Shown here: positions 20,779 to 31,700 of the stretch, one piece after another
Numbering within the stretch: position 1 is the stretch's first letter
Layout: each line of letters begins with the position of its first letter
Source of the DNA: Bicyclus anynana
Lineage: Eukaryota > Arthropoda > Insecta > Lepidoptera > Nymphalidae
Direction of reading: 5' to 3'
DNA: 64,000 nucleotides
Assembly: GCF_947172395.1 (NCBI RefSeq)
Contig: NC_069105.1
Location: forward strand, 6,737,179 to 6,801,178
Notes under the pieces: generated by a model
Seen by the model: only the letters and a program-made list of their open reading frames with translations
Database searches by the model: none
What the model was told of the DNA's origin: nothing
Made by a program: the position numbers and the translations under genes

Positions 20779-21550
20779 AGTAATAGTCGCCGCATCTGTT
20801 TATTTATTCATAATAACCTCAAGGACTACTAAATGGATTTTGATGCGGTTTTCGCCAATAGATAGTGATTTGTGAAAATTTATTTTCGTATATTTATCGC
20901 AAAATGACGATACTTGTCTGAATCTGTCTTGTTTAATTGAGTTTTTTGTGGGCACTTCCCGGATCTAGGCACATTTGGAACCATCGTTTAATTTTAAGTT
21001 TTCGACTAATTGTCACCATATAATACCATTACCTGACGATTCAAAAGTGCATGTAAACTAAGCCTAAATTGAAATAAATGAATTTTAAATTTGCTTAATA
21101 TGAGGTATAACAAAACAATCTACGATTGGATATTCGTCTGTCGTCAATAAAATCCCTCTTTGCCAACAGATAAAACCATATCAAAACAAAAACACGGTAT
21201 TAAAACTCGCTCCCATTTTGTTTGTTAGTTAAAAAATTATCTTACAAAATATTAAAGTATAAAAACATTAGTCTTCACAAACTTAAAAGCAATGCATAAT
21301 CCGTCCCGAGCAGCGAAACCAACAGAGATTCCAAGATTACCAAGTTTCGTAATATCTCGCTCAGCTATTTTGCAAAGTTGTTACAAAGTGCAAAATATAG
21401 ATACTTGTAGTGCAAAGTTTGAGCATTATTTAAAAATTGGAACTAATTTTGATGGCTAATTAATGTTACATTACAAAATGGCAGGAAGAAATACATAGAA
21501 AAAGAGTGTGAGAAAATTAAAACACTAACCTTATTTTTAATTAGGACTAA
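20779..21550. other. Spacer with a short LINE-H 3' end
   Basis: At 21045-21095 the plus strand shows CAAAAGTGCATGTAAACTAA then AATTGAAATAAATGAATTTT, a minimal LINE-H 3' end. The rest is unrecognised. Confidence 0.55.
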
Positions 21551-21554
21551 AACG

Positions 21555-21808
21555 GGGAGGTTTTGATCTGACTGGTGGGAGGCTTTGGCCGTGATTAGTT
21601 ACCACCCTACCAGCAAAGACGAACCGCCAAACGATTTTGCCTTCCGGTACGATGGTGCGTAGAACCCATCGGAGTATGGGTGGAATAAACTTGTGCCTCT
21701 TCCAAATGAGCCTACTTCCATCTTGAGCTCACATTCGATCACTTGAGATCACTTAACTTCAGGCGTGATCGCAGTCAGAATCTAACTTGTCAAAGAATAA
21801 AAAAGAGA
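21555..21808 (+). mobile_element. Old SINE-B relative
   Basis: The order of family blocks is kept: GGTGGGAGGCTTTGGCCGTG, ACCACCCTACCAGCAAAGAC, TTCCGGTACGATGG, ATCACTTAACTTCAGGCGTG and CTAACTTGTCAAAGAATAAA. The copy is strongly diverged, with a different ATGGGTGGAATAAACTTGTG middle shared with the copies at 27220 and 59150. That suggests an older subfamily. Confidence 0.65.
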
Positions 21809-22139
21809 ACGAGAAAGGGCAGAAAGTTATGTTGACAACGTTAGTTATCTCTTGGCTTCTTAGGACTATGATTATGGTTTTTATAATGTAAAATAATCAC
21901 ATAACTTGATGTGATATCAAGCATGCTAACATATAGCGATTGGCATTTCCCCTGAGAGTACTTTGTTTGCGTGATTACGACGAAGTGAGTTTGCTTTCAA
22001 TCTACAACACAATCGGTTCAATAAAACAAATAAATGTACCCAGAGGTTTACGAGCATGATTAATTCGCTTCCTGTTATGAAATAAATTTTTATTGGAAAA
22101 AACGTCTTTGAGGACTGTATTTAAAGTACTGTTACACAT

Positions 22140-22680
22140 GCTGTAAAATGTAACTTAGTGATGCATTAACTCAAGCCGATTAAATCATAAACTTTTAGGA
22201 TTTTCAGACAGTTCTTTCCCGTGGTTCTTTCAGAAACGGCTTTAATTAATGCCTTCGTACCGCCTTCAAAGTTTTTTTTTTTATTCTTTACAAGTTAGCC
22301 CTTAACTACAATCTCATCTGATGATAAGTGATGATGCAGTCTAAGATGGAAGCGGGCTAACTTGTTAGGCGGAGGATGAAAATCCACACCTCTTTTCGGT
22401 TTCTACACGACATCATACCGGAACGCTAAATCGCTTGGCGGTACGTCTTTGTCGGTAGGGTGGTATCTAGCCACGGCCGAAGCCTCCCACCGGCTAGACC
22501 TGGACCAATTAAGAAAATCTCAATCGACCCAGCCGGGGATCGAACCCAGGACCTCCGTTTTGTAAATCCACCGCGCATACCACTGCGCCACGGAGGCCGT
22601 CAAAGTGATCGAAGGTAGCAGATACGATGTTATTTTTCACTTTTTAGTTTATTTTTGTGATTTTGAAGTCGGTTGAATTT
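22140..22680 (+). repeat. Repeat U3, split by SINE-B
   Basis: The left part shares the TTCTTTCCCGTGGTTCTTTC block (inverted relative to 58850). The right part shares GAAGGTAGCAGATACGATG, TTATTTTTCACTTTTTA and GATTTTGAAGTCGGTTG with 58960-59030. The edge motif AACCGACTTCAAAA or its complement resembles a terminal repeat. The SINE-B at 22272-22599 interrupts it. Confidence 0.55.
22272..22599 (-). mobile_element. SINE-B full-length copy with target duplication
   Basis: In plus-strand reading it runs from a T-run and TTATTCTTTACAAGTTAGCC to CACTGCGCCACGGAGGCCG. The B box GGGGATCGAACCC is intact. TCAAAG flanks both sides (22266-22271 and 22600-22605), the expected trace of LINE-assisted insertion. 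At 328 bp it is one of the most complete copies. Confidence 0.9.
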
Positions 22681-23304
22681 TTTTGTTAAAAATATTTTAT
22701 TTATATTTCTACTGGCTATCATTCAATCAGATGCCAGTCATTTAACTTCGCGGTAACTTTTTGAAGAACACGGTTATAAGAATATAAGAATATAAACTCT
22801 GACATCACGCAATTTTATTCAACATTTAATAATAGTACATTGTTTCATTACTAATAATGAAATGCTATGCACAAACAGACTTTTAATTATAGTTAAAACA
22901 TTCTACACAAAAATCAAATAAATAGAAAAACTTCAAGCAAATAATACAACTTTAGTCTGTCCAACCTCAATCGTATTCCACCGATAAAAAACAATTAAAT
23001 TCCGTTCGACAGACGGACGGACGTCAATCCAAATCAGTGAGTAAGTACTCAAAGTCGTAGTGGGCTTGAAACATTTTTTATTTATTAATTGATCAATTAT
23101 TCAGAACAATAGACTTGGCTGCTTTCAGTGCTATCTGAAATCAATAGCCTCCATTTAGCTTATGATTTCCTAGTACTAATAATACTGTCTTCTCAACTAA
23201 ATTTTACTCACAGTAGAAGAGTGAGTTAGAAGAAATGGCCAAGTGCAAGTCGCATTTGGGCAACAAGGGTTCCGTACAGTTACTTAATTACGTATTCTAA
23301 ATAA
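22681..23304. other. AT-rich spacer
   Basis: No gene or repeat family was recognised. Confidence 0.4.
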
Positions 23305-23535
23305 AATGGCTGGTGGGAGGCTTCGACCGTGGCTAGTTACCATCCTACCGGCAAAGACGCACCGCTAAGCGATTAAGCGTTCCGATGTCGTGTAGAAACC
23401 GAAAGGGGTGTGGATTTTCATCCTACTCCTAACAAATTTGCCCGCTTCGATCTTAGATTCAATCATTACCATCCAGTTACCATCAGGTGAGATTGTAGTC
23501 AAGGTACAAGTTAGCAATTGTAAAGAATAAAAAGA
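23305..23535 (+). mobile_element. SINE-B, 5'-truncated
   Basis: It runs from AATGGCTGGTGGGAGGCTTC through CACCGCTAAGCGATTAAGCG to TTAGCAATTGTAAAGAATAA. The tRNA head is missing. Confidence 0.8.
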
Positions 23536-23873
23536 CCATCTTTTCATGATTCTAATACGAATGTATAATTAAATTATAAGGTTGTTATTAGACTCATTTA
23601 CTTGCCTACTTTAATATGTCAGAACGTACGAACGAAAGTATGTTTTTCAATAAATTTCGAAATATACATTTTTTGGCGGCACGTATATTTTTATACGTTA
23701 ACTTACAATTTCATTTTTTTCACAGCTTCAAGGCAATGTAGAATTGTAGGTCTAATGAGTACTTGGTTTAAATTTCACACTTGACACCTCCATGCGTTTC
23801 CGAGGTAAAGTCTCTCGACATACAGACGTACAGACAGGCAGAAAGCGTTTGAGAGTTTGAGATACGGAACCCC

Positions 23874-23924
23874 AAAAAAATAAAACCTAAGCGTGTAAGT
23901 AACACGCTTAGGTTTTATTTTTTT
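23874..23924. repeat. Perfect 23-bp inverted repeat with 5-bp loop
   Basis: The left arm (ending AACCTAAGCGTGT) and right arm (starting ACACGCTTAGGTT) are exact reverse complements for 23 bp around AAGTA. The A/T-run ends extend the stem. No U-tract logic applies in a eukaryote, so this is not called a terminator. Confidence 0.9.
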
Positions 23925-24379
23925 AATAGCAGTTGTTGCAGCTAAATACTCGCCTGTCCTAAAAAAAAGTAGTTAGTCCATTCGTTTTGAAAATTGGCTA
24001 TTAACAAAAAAATGTACACAAAACGGTACAATAACTCAATATGTCACAACTCGTGTCGACACCTCAATTATTTTTAATGGATGTTTTATGAAAAAAATGT
24101 GTGTTCTTCGAAATATTACAATTCAATTTATTATGATAAGCCGCTTACATCCCACGCGCTTTGGGGAAATATTGTGTCGCTTTATTTCTTATAAACTCGA
24201 TGAGCCGACATGATCTTTTGAAAGAAAATTCTTATTTGATTTTAATACTGCAAATAAATCTGAAAATAAATTAAAAAGCTTTCATTGGAATATGACTAAA
24301 GCCTTTGTCATCAAACCTTGGAGGTTTTATAAAAGACTAGCCAACGCCCCGCGGTTTTACACGCTTCTGTGAGAATTTG

Positions 24380-24470
24380 GGCATAAAATAATGGCCTAAC
24401 CCCTCTCGTTCTGAGAGGAGACTCGAGCTCAGCAGTGAGCCGAATATGGGTTGATAATGGCGATGATGAT
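24380..24470 (+). mobile_element. SINE-A 3' end fragment
   Basis: It has GGCCTAACCCCTCTCGTTCT, GACTCGAGCTCAGCAGTGAG and CCGAATATGGGTTGATAATG, the last third of SINE-A. Confidence 0.8.
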
Positions 24471-24555
24471 ACTTTGTGTTTTTCTTTAATTTCTTCTATG
24501 CTATTCATAAGCTTGTACCTGAATGACAACTTATACTACCGATCTTATTTGGATT

Positions 24556-24868
24556 TTTTGTTTTTTTTACCCTTGATTATAATCTCACCTGATGGTAAAT
24601 GATGATGCAATCTAAGATGGAAGCGGGTTAACTTTTTAGGAGGAGGATGCAAATCCACACCTCTTTCGGTTTCTACACGACATCGTACCGGAACGCAAAA
24701 TCGCTTGTCGGTACGTTTTTGTCGGTAGTGTGGTAACTAGCCACGGCCAAAGCCCACCAGCCAGACCTGGACCAATTAAGAAAACTTCAATCGGCCCAGC
24801 CGGGGAGCAAACCCAGGACCTCCGTCTAGTAAGTCTTCCGCGCATGCCACTGCGCCACCGAGACGGTC
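24556..24868 (-). mobile_element. SINE-B near full-length copy
   Basis: It reads in reverse from CACTGCGCCACCGAGACGG to the 3' end near TTTTTTTTACCCTTG, where a few family bases are missing. The B box is altered (GGGGAGCAAACCC in plus-strand reading). Confidence 0.85.
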
Positions 24869-24944
24869 AAGCTTGATAACCTGCATTGAAGAAGCGTGGT
24901 GGGTTTAAGCTCCATATATCTTCTATAGAAAGGCAGACAATTCT

Positions 24945-25078
24945 GGGCCTGTAGCCATATGACACGTCGATTCTCTTTCTACGAACGCTGACGCTTCGAA
25001 AAGTAATAAAATGTATGGGAATGAACGTGCGTATTAGAGAGACAATCGACTCTTTGGTTCTTTGGTGGGTCTGATAAT
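24945..25078. mobile_element. Foldback element M, diverged copy
   Basis: ACACGTCGATTCTCTTTCTACG on the left pairs loosely with AGAGAGACAATCGACTC on the right. The same left-arm sequence occurs at 34716 in a better-preserved hairpin. Confidence 0.5.
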
Positions 25079-25113
25079 AATGTCAGATAATTTCAGAAAT
25101 AATATATCTAATA

Positions 25114-25303
25114 TTATAAAGATTTGTTTGTTTGTTTGTTAGTTTGCATTGTATAGGCTCCGAAACTACTGAACCGATTTGAAAAAAAAATATGTTTTCC
25201 TGTTAAGAAGCTACACATTCTCCGGATGCTATAGGCTTTATTTTATTCCCGTATTTCTACGGGAACGGGAACTACGCGGGTGAAACCGCGTTACGTCTGC
25301 TAG
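25114..25303 (-). mobile_element. RP-R copy with 9-bp target duplication
   Basis: In plus-strand reading it runs from TTATAAAGATTTGTTTG to TTACGTCTGCTAG. TATCTAATA flanks both sides (25105-25113 and 25304-25312). A duplication of this size fits retroposition by a LINE machinery. Confidence 0.75.
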
Positions 25304-25638
25304 TATCTAATAAAATATCTCTATTCCTGTTAGTCAAAATATTTTATTCAATAATTATTTCCAAAGGCTATCTGATATAAATTTATTTTAAATCTGGAAT
25401 ATTCCAGTAGTTATTACGTTAATGCTAGCATTCAATAAACAAAATGGTTTGGTCTGGATAAATAATTATATGAATCGAATCAAGTGTCACAATTCGTTTC
25501 GACTGCCATGTTTCTGTCAATCAAGTAAAATTACGAATATTTGATCTGCCAAGTGGAAATTAATTAAAATAAACGTTTTACTAAATAAATTAGAATTAAA
25601 ATAAACCATATTAAAAAAATTCTATTGTTACTTTAATA
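25304..25638. other. AT-rich spacer
   Basis: Nothing was recognised. Confidence 0.4.
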
Positions 25639-25644
25639 GTCCAC

Positions 25645-25802
25645 TCATCATCATCATCATATCAGCCGATGGACGTCCACTGCAGGACATAGGCCTTTTG
25701 TAGGGACTTCCAAACATCACGATACTGAGCCGCCTGCATCCAGCGAATCCCTGCGACTCGCTTGATGTCGTCAGTCCACCTGGTGGGGGGTGGGCCAACG
25801 TT
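25645..25802 (-). mobile_element. RTE-like LINE 3' end, reversed
   Basis: It starts at the (TCATCA)n tail and continues ATATCAGCCGATGGACGTCC, GGCCTTTTGTAGGGACTTCC and CTGCGACTCGCTTGATGTCG to CCACCTGGTGGGGGG. Read on the minus strand it encodes the RWTDDIKRVAGIRWMQ-type C-terminus. Confidence 0.8.
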
Positions 25803-25804
25803 TA

Positions 25805-26318
25805 GTCTACTACGATACCCGAATCAGGATTGGCAGACTTCACACACGTAGAGAATTAATAAAATGCAGGTTTCCTCGCAAATTCCTTCACCGTTTGAGA
25901 CACGTGATATTTAATTTCTTAAAATGCACACAACTGAAAACATGGAGGTGCATTTGACCGGACTTGGTGGCCCGAGACCGGATTCGAGACTATATCAGTT
26001 TTACTAGATTTGCTAAACTAATCTTTCTTTTTGTTTTTACCAATTCCATTTTATTTTTTGTATTATATAGTATATTCAAATAGTAGTTGTAGAATGTTTC
26101 CTTTTCTTGTTACTGTAAAATGTATTTTTTTTCTTATGTAAACTGATTTAATGTAATCGTTAATTTATTTTAATATTACGGAAATGTGCATGCCGTGTCT
26201 ACCTTCATTTGATTGTGCAGAGCCTTGTGTTTGTTTTTTTTTTAGATTGTATTTGTGTAAATGCTCCAACAGAAACTGGTGGACCAAATAAATAAATCAT
26301 TGGGCTATCACAGCTTGT
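25805..26318 (-). mobile_element. SINE-A copy split by a LINE 3' end
   Basis: The SINE-A body and B-box edge (GGATTCGAGAC) occupy 25805-25991. The head remnant ATTGGGCTATCACAGCT is at 26302-26318. The material between is foreign. Confidence 0.6.
25992..26301 (+). mobile_element. Probable LINE 3' UTR insertion
   Basis: This AT-rich segment ends GCTCCAACAGAAACTGGTGG, ACCAAATAAATAAAT. That end resembles a LINE polyadenylation end with an (AAAT)n tail. It sits exactly where a SINE-A head should continue. No coding remnant is visible, so the class is inferred. Confidence 0.45.
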
Positions 26319-26327
26319 ATATTTATA

Positions 26328-26518
26328 AGACTAGTTGACGTTGCGTGGTTTTACCCGAGCGGTTCCCGTTCCCGTAGGAAACTAGGATAATATATAGCCT
26401 TTAACGATAAATGGGCTATCTAACACTGAAATAATTTTTCAAATCGGACCGGTAGTTCCTGAGATTAGCGCGTTCAATTAAACAAACAAACTTTAGCTTT
26501 ATAATATTAGTATAGATA
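26328..26518 (+). mobile_element. RP-R copy
   Basis: It has ACTAGTTGACGTTGCGTGG at the head, GGGCTATCTAACACTGAAAT in the body and TTTATAATATTAGTATAGAT at the end. Confidence 0.8.
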
Positions 26519-26719
26519 TTCAAAATAAAAAAAAAATCTAATACCAAATTTTGTGAAATATTTTAGGCAGTGTATCTCACAAATGCTCTAGATATACGTA
26601 CAAACAATCACACATACATAAAAACATTTATTTTCGGGAAAATTCGGTTTAATAGATAAAAAGAAAACACGTTTCAATAATTATATTTGTCATGTGAAAC
26701 TGAATTTCATCTGAATACG

Positions 26720-26852
26720 TTGGCGTAGCGGAACGTAGCACTTCTTATGATTACCGTAGCAACTGCGCTACGCTGCAATTATATGCTACGGAAATTGTGT
26801 TTCTGTACAATGGTAATAATAATAATTGCTACGGAAATGACTTTGACTGTAC
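26720..26852. repeat. Palindromic GCTACG-rich unit
   Basis: GGCGTAGCGGAACGTAGCAC, CCGTAGCAACTGCGCTACGC and TGCTACGGAAATTG form overlapping inverted repeats on a CGTAGC/GCTACG core. A related palindrome lies at 35905. It is probably a MITE or a hairpin-forming repeat. Confidence 0.5.
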
Positions 26853-26879
26853 AGTTAAATATTATAACTGTACTTAATA

Positions 26880-27128
26880 TTGTATTATAAAGCTGAAGGG
26901 TATGTTTAGTAGCACACTCTAATATCAGGAAGTATTAGTTCGAACTGAAAAAAATTGTTGAAAAGTATAAAGTAATTCCCGTAAGAATACGGGGATAATA
27001 TATAGCCTATAGACTTCATCGATAAATGGGCTGCCTAGCACTCAAGCAATTCTTAAAATCATACCAGTAGTTTTGAGATTAGCGCTTTCAAACAAACAAA
27101 CTATTTAGCTTTATAATATTAGTATAGA
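26880..27128 (+). mobile_element. RP-R pieces, inverted then direct
   Basis: 26880-26910 reads as the RP tail in reverse (TTGTATTATAAAGCTGAAGG). 26975-27128 is a plus-strand RP-R 3' part ending TTTATAATATTAGTATAGAT. Either two insertions or an internally inverted copy would explain this. Confidence 0.6.
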
Positions 27129-27219
27129 TTAAAATATACTTGCATACAGAAGAGACAGACTTATAAAAACTATTTTTTTTATTATTAAAAAAATAATGAA
27201 TTGTTTCTTTTTATTCAGC

Positions 27220-27548
27220 GACTAGTTAGCCTTTTTACCTGAAGATAAGTGACAATGCAGTCTCAAATGTAAAAGACAATGCAGTCTCAAATGGAAGCAA
27301 GCTAATTTCGACCAGCTAAAAATTTATTCCACCCATGCCTGTGACGGTTTCTGCACGGTATCGAACAGGAGCGCTAAATCGCGTGGCGGTACGTCTTTGC
27401 CGGTAGGGTAGTAACTAGACATGGCCGAAGTCTACCACCAGACCAGACCTGAGCTAATTTAGAAAATATAAAAAAATCCTAAACTGAACCAAGCTTGGAA
27501 TCGAACCCAAAGCCTAAGAAGATTGTTGAGAACCACAGTGTTACCAAC
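27220..27548 (-). mobile_element. Old SINE-B relative with 20-bp internal duplication
   Basis: Family blocks appear in reverse (CGCGTGGCGGTACGTCTTTG, GCCGGTAGGGTAGTAACTAG, GGAATCGAACCC). The run GACAATGCAGTCTCAAATG occurs twice in tandem (27250 and 27277). It has the diverged middle typical of the 21555 and 59150 copies. Confidence 0.65.
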
Positions 27549-27789
27549 TACGTTTAAACGCCATCAAATTAATACATAAAATGCTAAATAAAAAAAAATT
27601 ATTAGTGAACTAAATAACAACTACATAACATACTTTGGTTAAATGTTATTAAAATACATCAAAGAAAACGTGTGAGAAAATGTGTTCGACATTTTAAAAA
27701 GGTATTTTTTATTCAAACCGTTCCACGTAACACGGCATATAATGGAGCGAGAGTCAGAGACAGTCAGACCTACCTCATTTTAGGAAGAC

Positions 27790-27841
27790 TGAACATTTCT
27801 TATGCTATGCTCCTACCATAGGTACGCTAGCTAATTATGGA
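27790..27841 (+). repeat. Repeat U2, left half of a split copy
   Basis: It has CTATGCTCCTACCATAGGTA then GCTAGCTAATTATGGA. The continuation (TATGGAGTGGGATGG, GGGTCCAGACCCTCAA) is found at 34573-34635, beyond the retroposon and BEL/Pao insertions. Confidence 0.6.
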
Positions 27842-28007
27842 ACACTAGCGGACGCCCGCGATTTTGTCCGCGTGGAATTCAGTTTTTCACAAATCCTGAA
27901 GGAATCATGTAAATGATCCGAGATGAATCCGAGATGAAAAGTAGCCTACGAGTATGAGTTAATTCAGAGTAAAATCTATTTAAATTATAAACTTCAGCCG
28001 AATCGGT

Positions 28008-28012
28008 TCAGT
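28008..28012. repeat. Target site duplication TCAGT, left
   Basis: TCAGT directly precedes the left LTR and recurs at 34509-34513 after the right LTR. The uninterrupted RP-S family sequence has one such TCAGT at this place. Confidence 0.95.
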
Positions 28013-28536
28013 TGTGCGGTTTTATGCACTAATTTAATGTTACGCTGGTTATATGTGTGATGAGTGGACTGTATTTATTTGTATTTTGTATGTATGTATG
28101 TATGTTTGCTGATTTCTGCCAAAACCAAACAAGTAATTTGTGATCCACACCAACCTTGCATCACTCGCCCCCAATGGCAGCACGGCAAGACCAAGGAGAG
28201 CCCGCGATTTGGAGTAGTTCTTTCTTGAGGAGGTAGGCACCCACAAACACACAAATTGTTCTTGCAAGAAAAACGTTTTCTTATAGTTAACGCGCGCACA
28301 CGGTGCGAATTTGTTTTTTTAGGCACGGCCGAATGAAAGAAACACGCGTACAGGTACGACATGCACACAGCACGGCTGGATGATGCAATATAAGTGGCGA
28401 AGTAGTCCAAGATGGCGTCTTCCAGAGATGACGCTTGCATCAGTTGTCAAACCGACATCTGACATTGATTGACGATTGACACAATTCTGATGTGGTTTTT
28501 CTCAAACTACCTGCATGGTAATGGCAAGATCGAACA
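28013..28536 (-). repeat. 3' LTR of the BEL/Pao element (524 bp)
   Basis: It is identical by eye to 33984-34508 apart from a T-run (7 versus 8 T) near 28314. In element sense an AATAAA lies at 28074-28079, about 60 bp before the LTR end. A TTATATTGC TATA-like word lies near 28390. The small frames at 28049-28440 lie in the LTR and are not genes. Confidence 0.95.
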
Positions 28537-28537
28537 T

Positions 28538-28547
28538 ACCCCCCACC
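28538..28547 (-). promoter_or_regulatory. Polypurine tract
   Basis: In element sense GGTGGGGGGT lies directly before the 3' LTR. This is the expected place for plus-strand DNA priming in an LTR element. Confidence 0.8.
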
Positions 28548-28724
28548 GAAATCAGCATGATGATTTCCCATAAATAAATGTAGGTAAGTATGTTGTATGA
28601 GAAAAATAAATAAAATGAAAATTATAAATGAGTAATAGTTTACGAAACTATATTGTTAGTGTAATTGTATAGTGTAAAATTAATCTTAATAACTACGAGT
28701 TACTGTTAAAAATTAAATTTAATA
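28548..28724 (-). other. BEL/Pao 3' untranslated region
   Basis: This AT-rich segment of about 177 bp lies between the polyprotein stop codon and the polypurine tract. It contains no frame. Confidence 0.8.
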
Positions 28725-31700
28725 TTAATTTGCATAAGGCAAAGGACAAATTTTATTTACCGGTCTTTTATAGACCCCGTTTTGTGTTCGAACGGTAACT
28801 ACGCGAACTATTTTATCAACACCTGGATGCACTTCTTCTATTCTACCTAAAGGCCATTGCAATGGTTTACAAAGATTCGATTTAAGAAGAACTAGGTCAC
28901 CTACGTTAACGTTAGGTTTTGAAGTGAACCATTTCTCTCTCTGTTGAAGAGTGTGGAGGTAGTCATCCGACCAACGCTTCCAGAAAGATTGCGTAATTTT
29001 TTGAATTGCTTGCCACCGAGACAGTCTGTTCAAAGGAACGTCCTCAACATCATATTCGGGGACAGCAAGAAGACTTTGACCTATTAGGAAATGTCCTGCG
29101 GTAAGTACGTCAAACTCATTCGGATTGTTGGACAACGAACACAATGGTCTAGAATTCATTATCGCTTCGATTTTACAAAATATTGTGGTAAGTTCTTCAA
29201 ATGTAAGGATTCGGTTGCCAATTGTTCGATACAAATGATGTTTGGCTGATTTAATGCCAGCTTCCCAGAGACCTCCCATAGAAGCTGCGTTTGGCGGATT
29301 TAGACGCCATTCAATACTGCGCGACGCTAGTCCGTCAAAGATTTTACTATGGTTATTTTTATCTCGAAAGAAATTACCGATTTCCTTTAAATGCTTACCA
29401 GCTGCTAAAAAGTTACTTCCGCAATCAGTTTGCAAAGTCCGGCAAAGACCTTTGCGTGCCGTTAGGCGATCTAAGGCTGCCAAAAAGGTATCACATGACA
29501 GGTCTGTTATTACTTCCAGATGCACGGCTTTGGTAGTAAAACACACAAAAAGACAAAGGTAAGCCTTATAACCTTTAGCATTACGGCGCGGGCTTTCTTT
29601 TACCAAAAAGGGACCTCCTATATCGCAACCAATATGGTCAAATACTTTGCCAGGTTTTAACCGAGAAGCGGGTAACGTAGCCATTGAGGGCTGAATTATA
29701 TTTGGATTAAATTTAAAACACTGAGCGCATTTTGATAACACTGAGCGAATAATGCTACGAGCATTTATTATCCAATAGGTTTTACATAAAATTCCTTGCA
29801 ACGTGCGAGGACCTGAGTGTAAATACACTTTGTGAAAATATTCAATCAGTGAAGTTGTAGTTTTACATTTTTTAGGAAGCAGCAATGGATGTTTCGTACT
29901 GTATGGAAGGTCGGCTTGCGAAATCCTACCCCCCACCCTGAGAAAACCATTAGGATCAACGAAGGGTGAAAGTTTACGTAGTGAAGCTACGTATCCCTTT
30001 TTATTCAAGGTATCAATTTCGGTACTAAAATGATTACTTTGAATAACACGCACGATCGTGTCACGGCTTTGTTGTAGTTCATTAGAATTTAAATTACCGG
30101 AAATTCGATTTGAACTAGACTTTAGGTTATGTATGAACCGGTGGCACCAAGCTAGAACGCGTTGCAGTTTGTTAAATGAAGAAAATTTATCGAAGGTTTC
30201 CTCAAGATCGTTAAGTAAAACTTTATTTTCACTTGATACTAATGTGAATGTATCTACGTTGGACTTTAACTCAGGAATAGATTTTACATTTTTTACAAAA
30301 AATGTACTGGTGGGCCAGTCATTGGGATCGTTATACAACCACTCCTGTCCATGAAACCACGTATTCTGTACAATGAGAAGTTGGCTAGGCAGCGCGCCAC
30401 GTGAGCACAGGTCTGCGGCATTATTTTCACTGCTTATGTGATACCAGCGGTTCGGTGGAATTACATCAATAATCTCACTGACCCTATTAGAGACAAAAGT
30501 CTTTAATTGATAAGGTGGCGTTTGTAGCCATGACAAAACGACACTTGAGTCGCTGAGAGCGACAATTGTATATTTAAAATCAGTTAGGTTTTTTATTATA
30601 AATTTCAAAACCTTGGCTAGCAGCACGGCTGCCATTAATTCAAGTCTTGGAATTGACAGTACAGGTTTTAGAGGAGCAACCTTTGATTTGCTGGTCAGTA
30701 ATCGAACCTTAACCTCTCCGTCCGCTGTTAAACTGCGCAAGTAAACACAGGCGGCATATCCTTGTAATGAAGCATCACAAAAACCGATCAGTTGAACGTT
30801 AGAAAAGTTAGATATTAACAAATGACGCTCGATCCTTAAGTCCGCTAGGGTTGACAACTCGTTAATAAATCTATTCCATTTATCGTAAGTTTGTTGTGGA
30901 ATTGTATCGTCCCAACCGAGCCCTAGTTTCCACAAATCTTGCATTATACATTTTGCAAGAAATGTACAGGGTGATATAAATCCGACTGGGTCATATACGC
31001 TCGCGAGTAATGTCAATACTGAACGTTTAGTAGACTTAATATCCGTTAAGTTGTAATTGAACGAAAAACAGTCAGCAGAAGGCAACCAAGTCAATCCTAA
31101 AACTTTTAATGAATTGGATAGTGAATCCTCTTCAAAATTAATTTTTGAAACTATTTCTAAATCTAGTTTCGATAGAAAATCTGGTCTATTACTAGTCCAC
31201 TTTCTGAGATCAAAACCTCCACTCTTAAGAAGAGACATGAGCTCATCCTGTAACGTACAGGCTTCGGTGATTGTTTGGCACGACCATAACAAATCATCAA
31301 CGTAAAATCCTTGCTTAAGCACAGCAGATGCGCGAGATTGCGGGTTGTCTGACGCGAGTTGATTCAAGGTGCGGACCGCGATGTACGGTGCGCTACGGAG
31401 TCCGTAGGTATTTGTTTTCAATTCGTACGTACGCACCGGATCCGACGGGTTTTCGCGCCAAAGAATATGCTGATATTTACGCTCTGTTGGGTCAATAAGA
31501 ATTGCTCGATACATTTTAGATACGTCTGCAGTGAAGCATACGTCATAAAGTCTAAAATTCATAATTATTTTCAAAATATCTGCAAGTAATTTACGACCCG
31601 TTAAAAGGATATCATTTAAGCTAACTCGACTAGTAGTCGGAGCTGAGCCATTGAAGACAACCCTAAGAGGGGTTGTGCTGCTTGAAGGACGCAATACGCT

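Noticed and set aside
23874..23924. Rho-independent-like terminator
   Set aside because: A stem followed by T-run resembles one, but the window is eukaryotic and there is no transcription unit next to it.
28049..28440. Reading frames of 72 and 121 codons on the minus strand, repeated at 34020-34412
   Set aside because: They lie in the two LTRs and recur only because the LTRs are identical. No protein motif is present.
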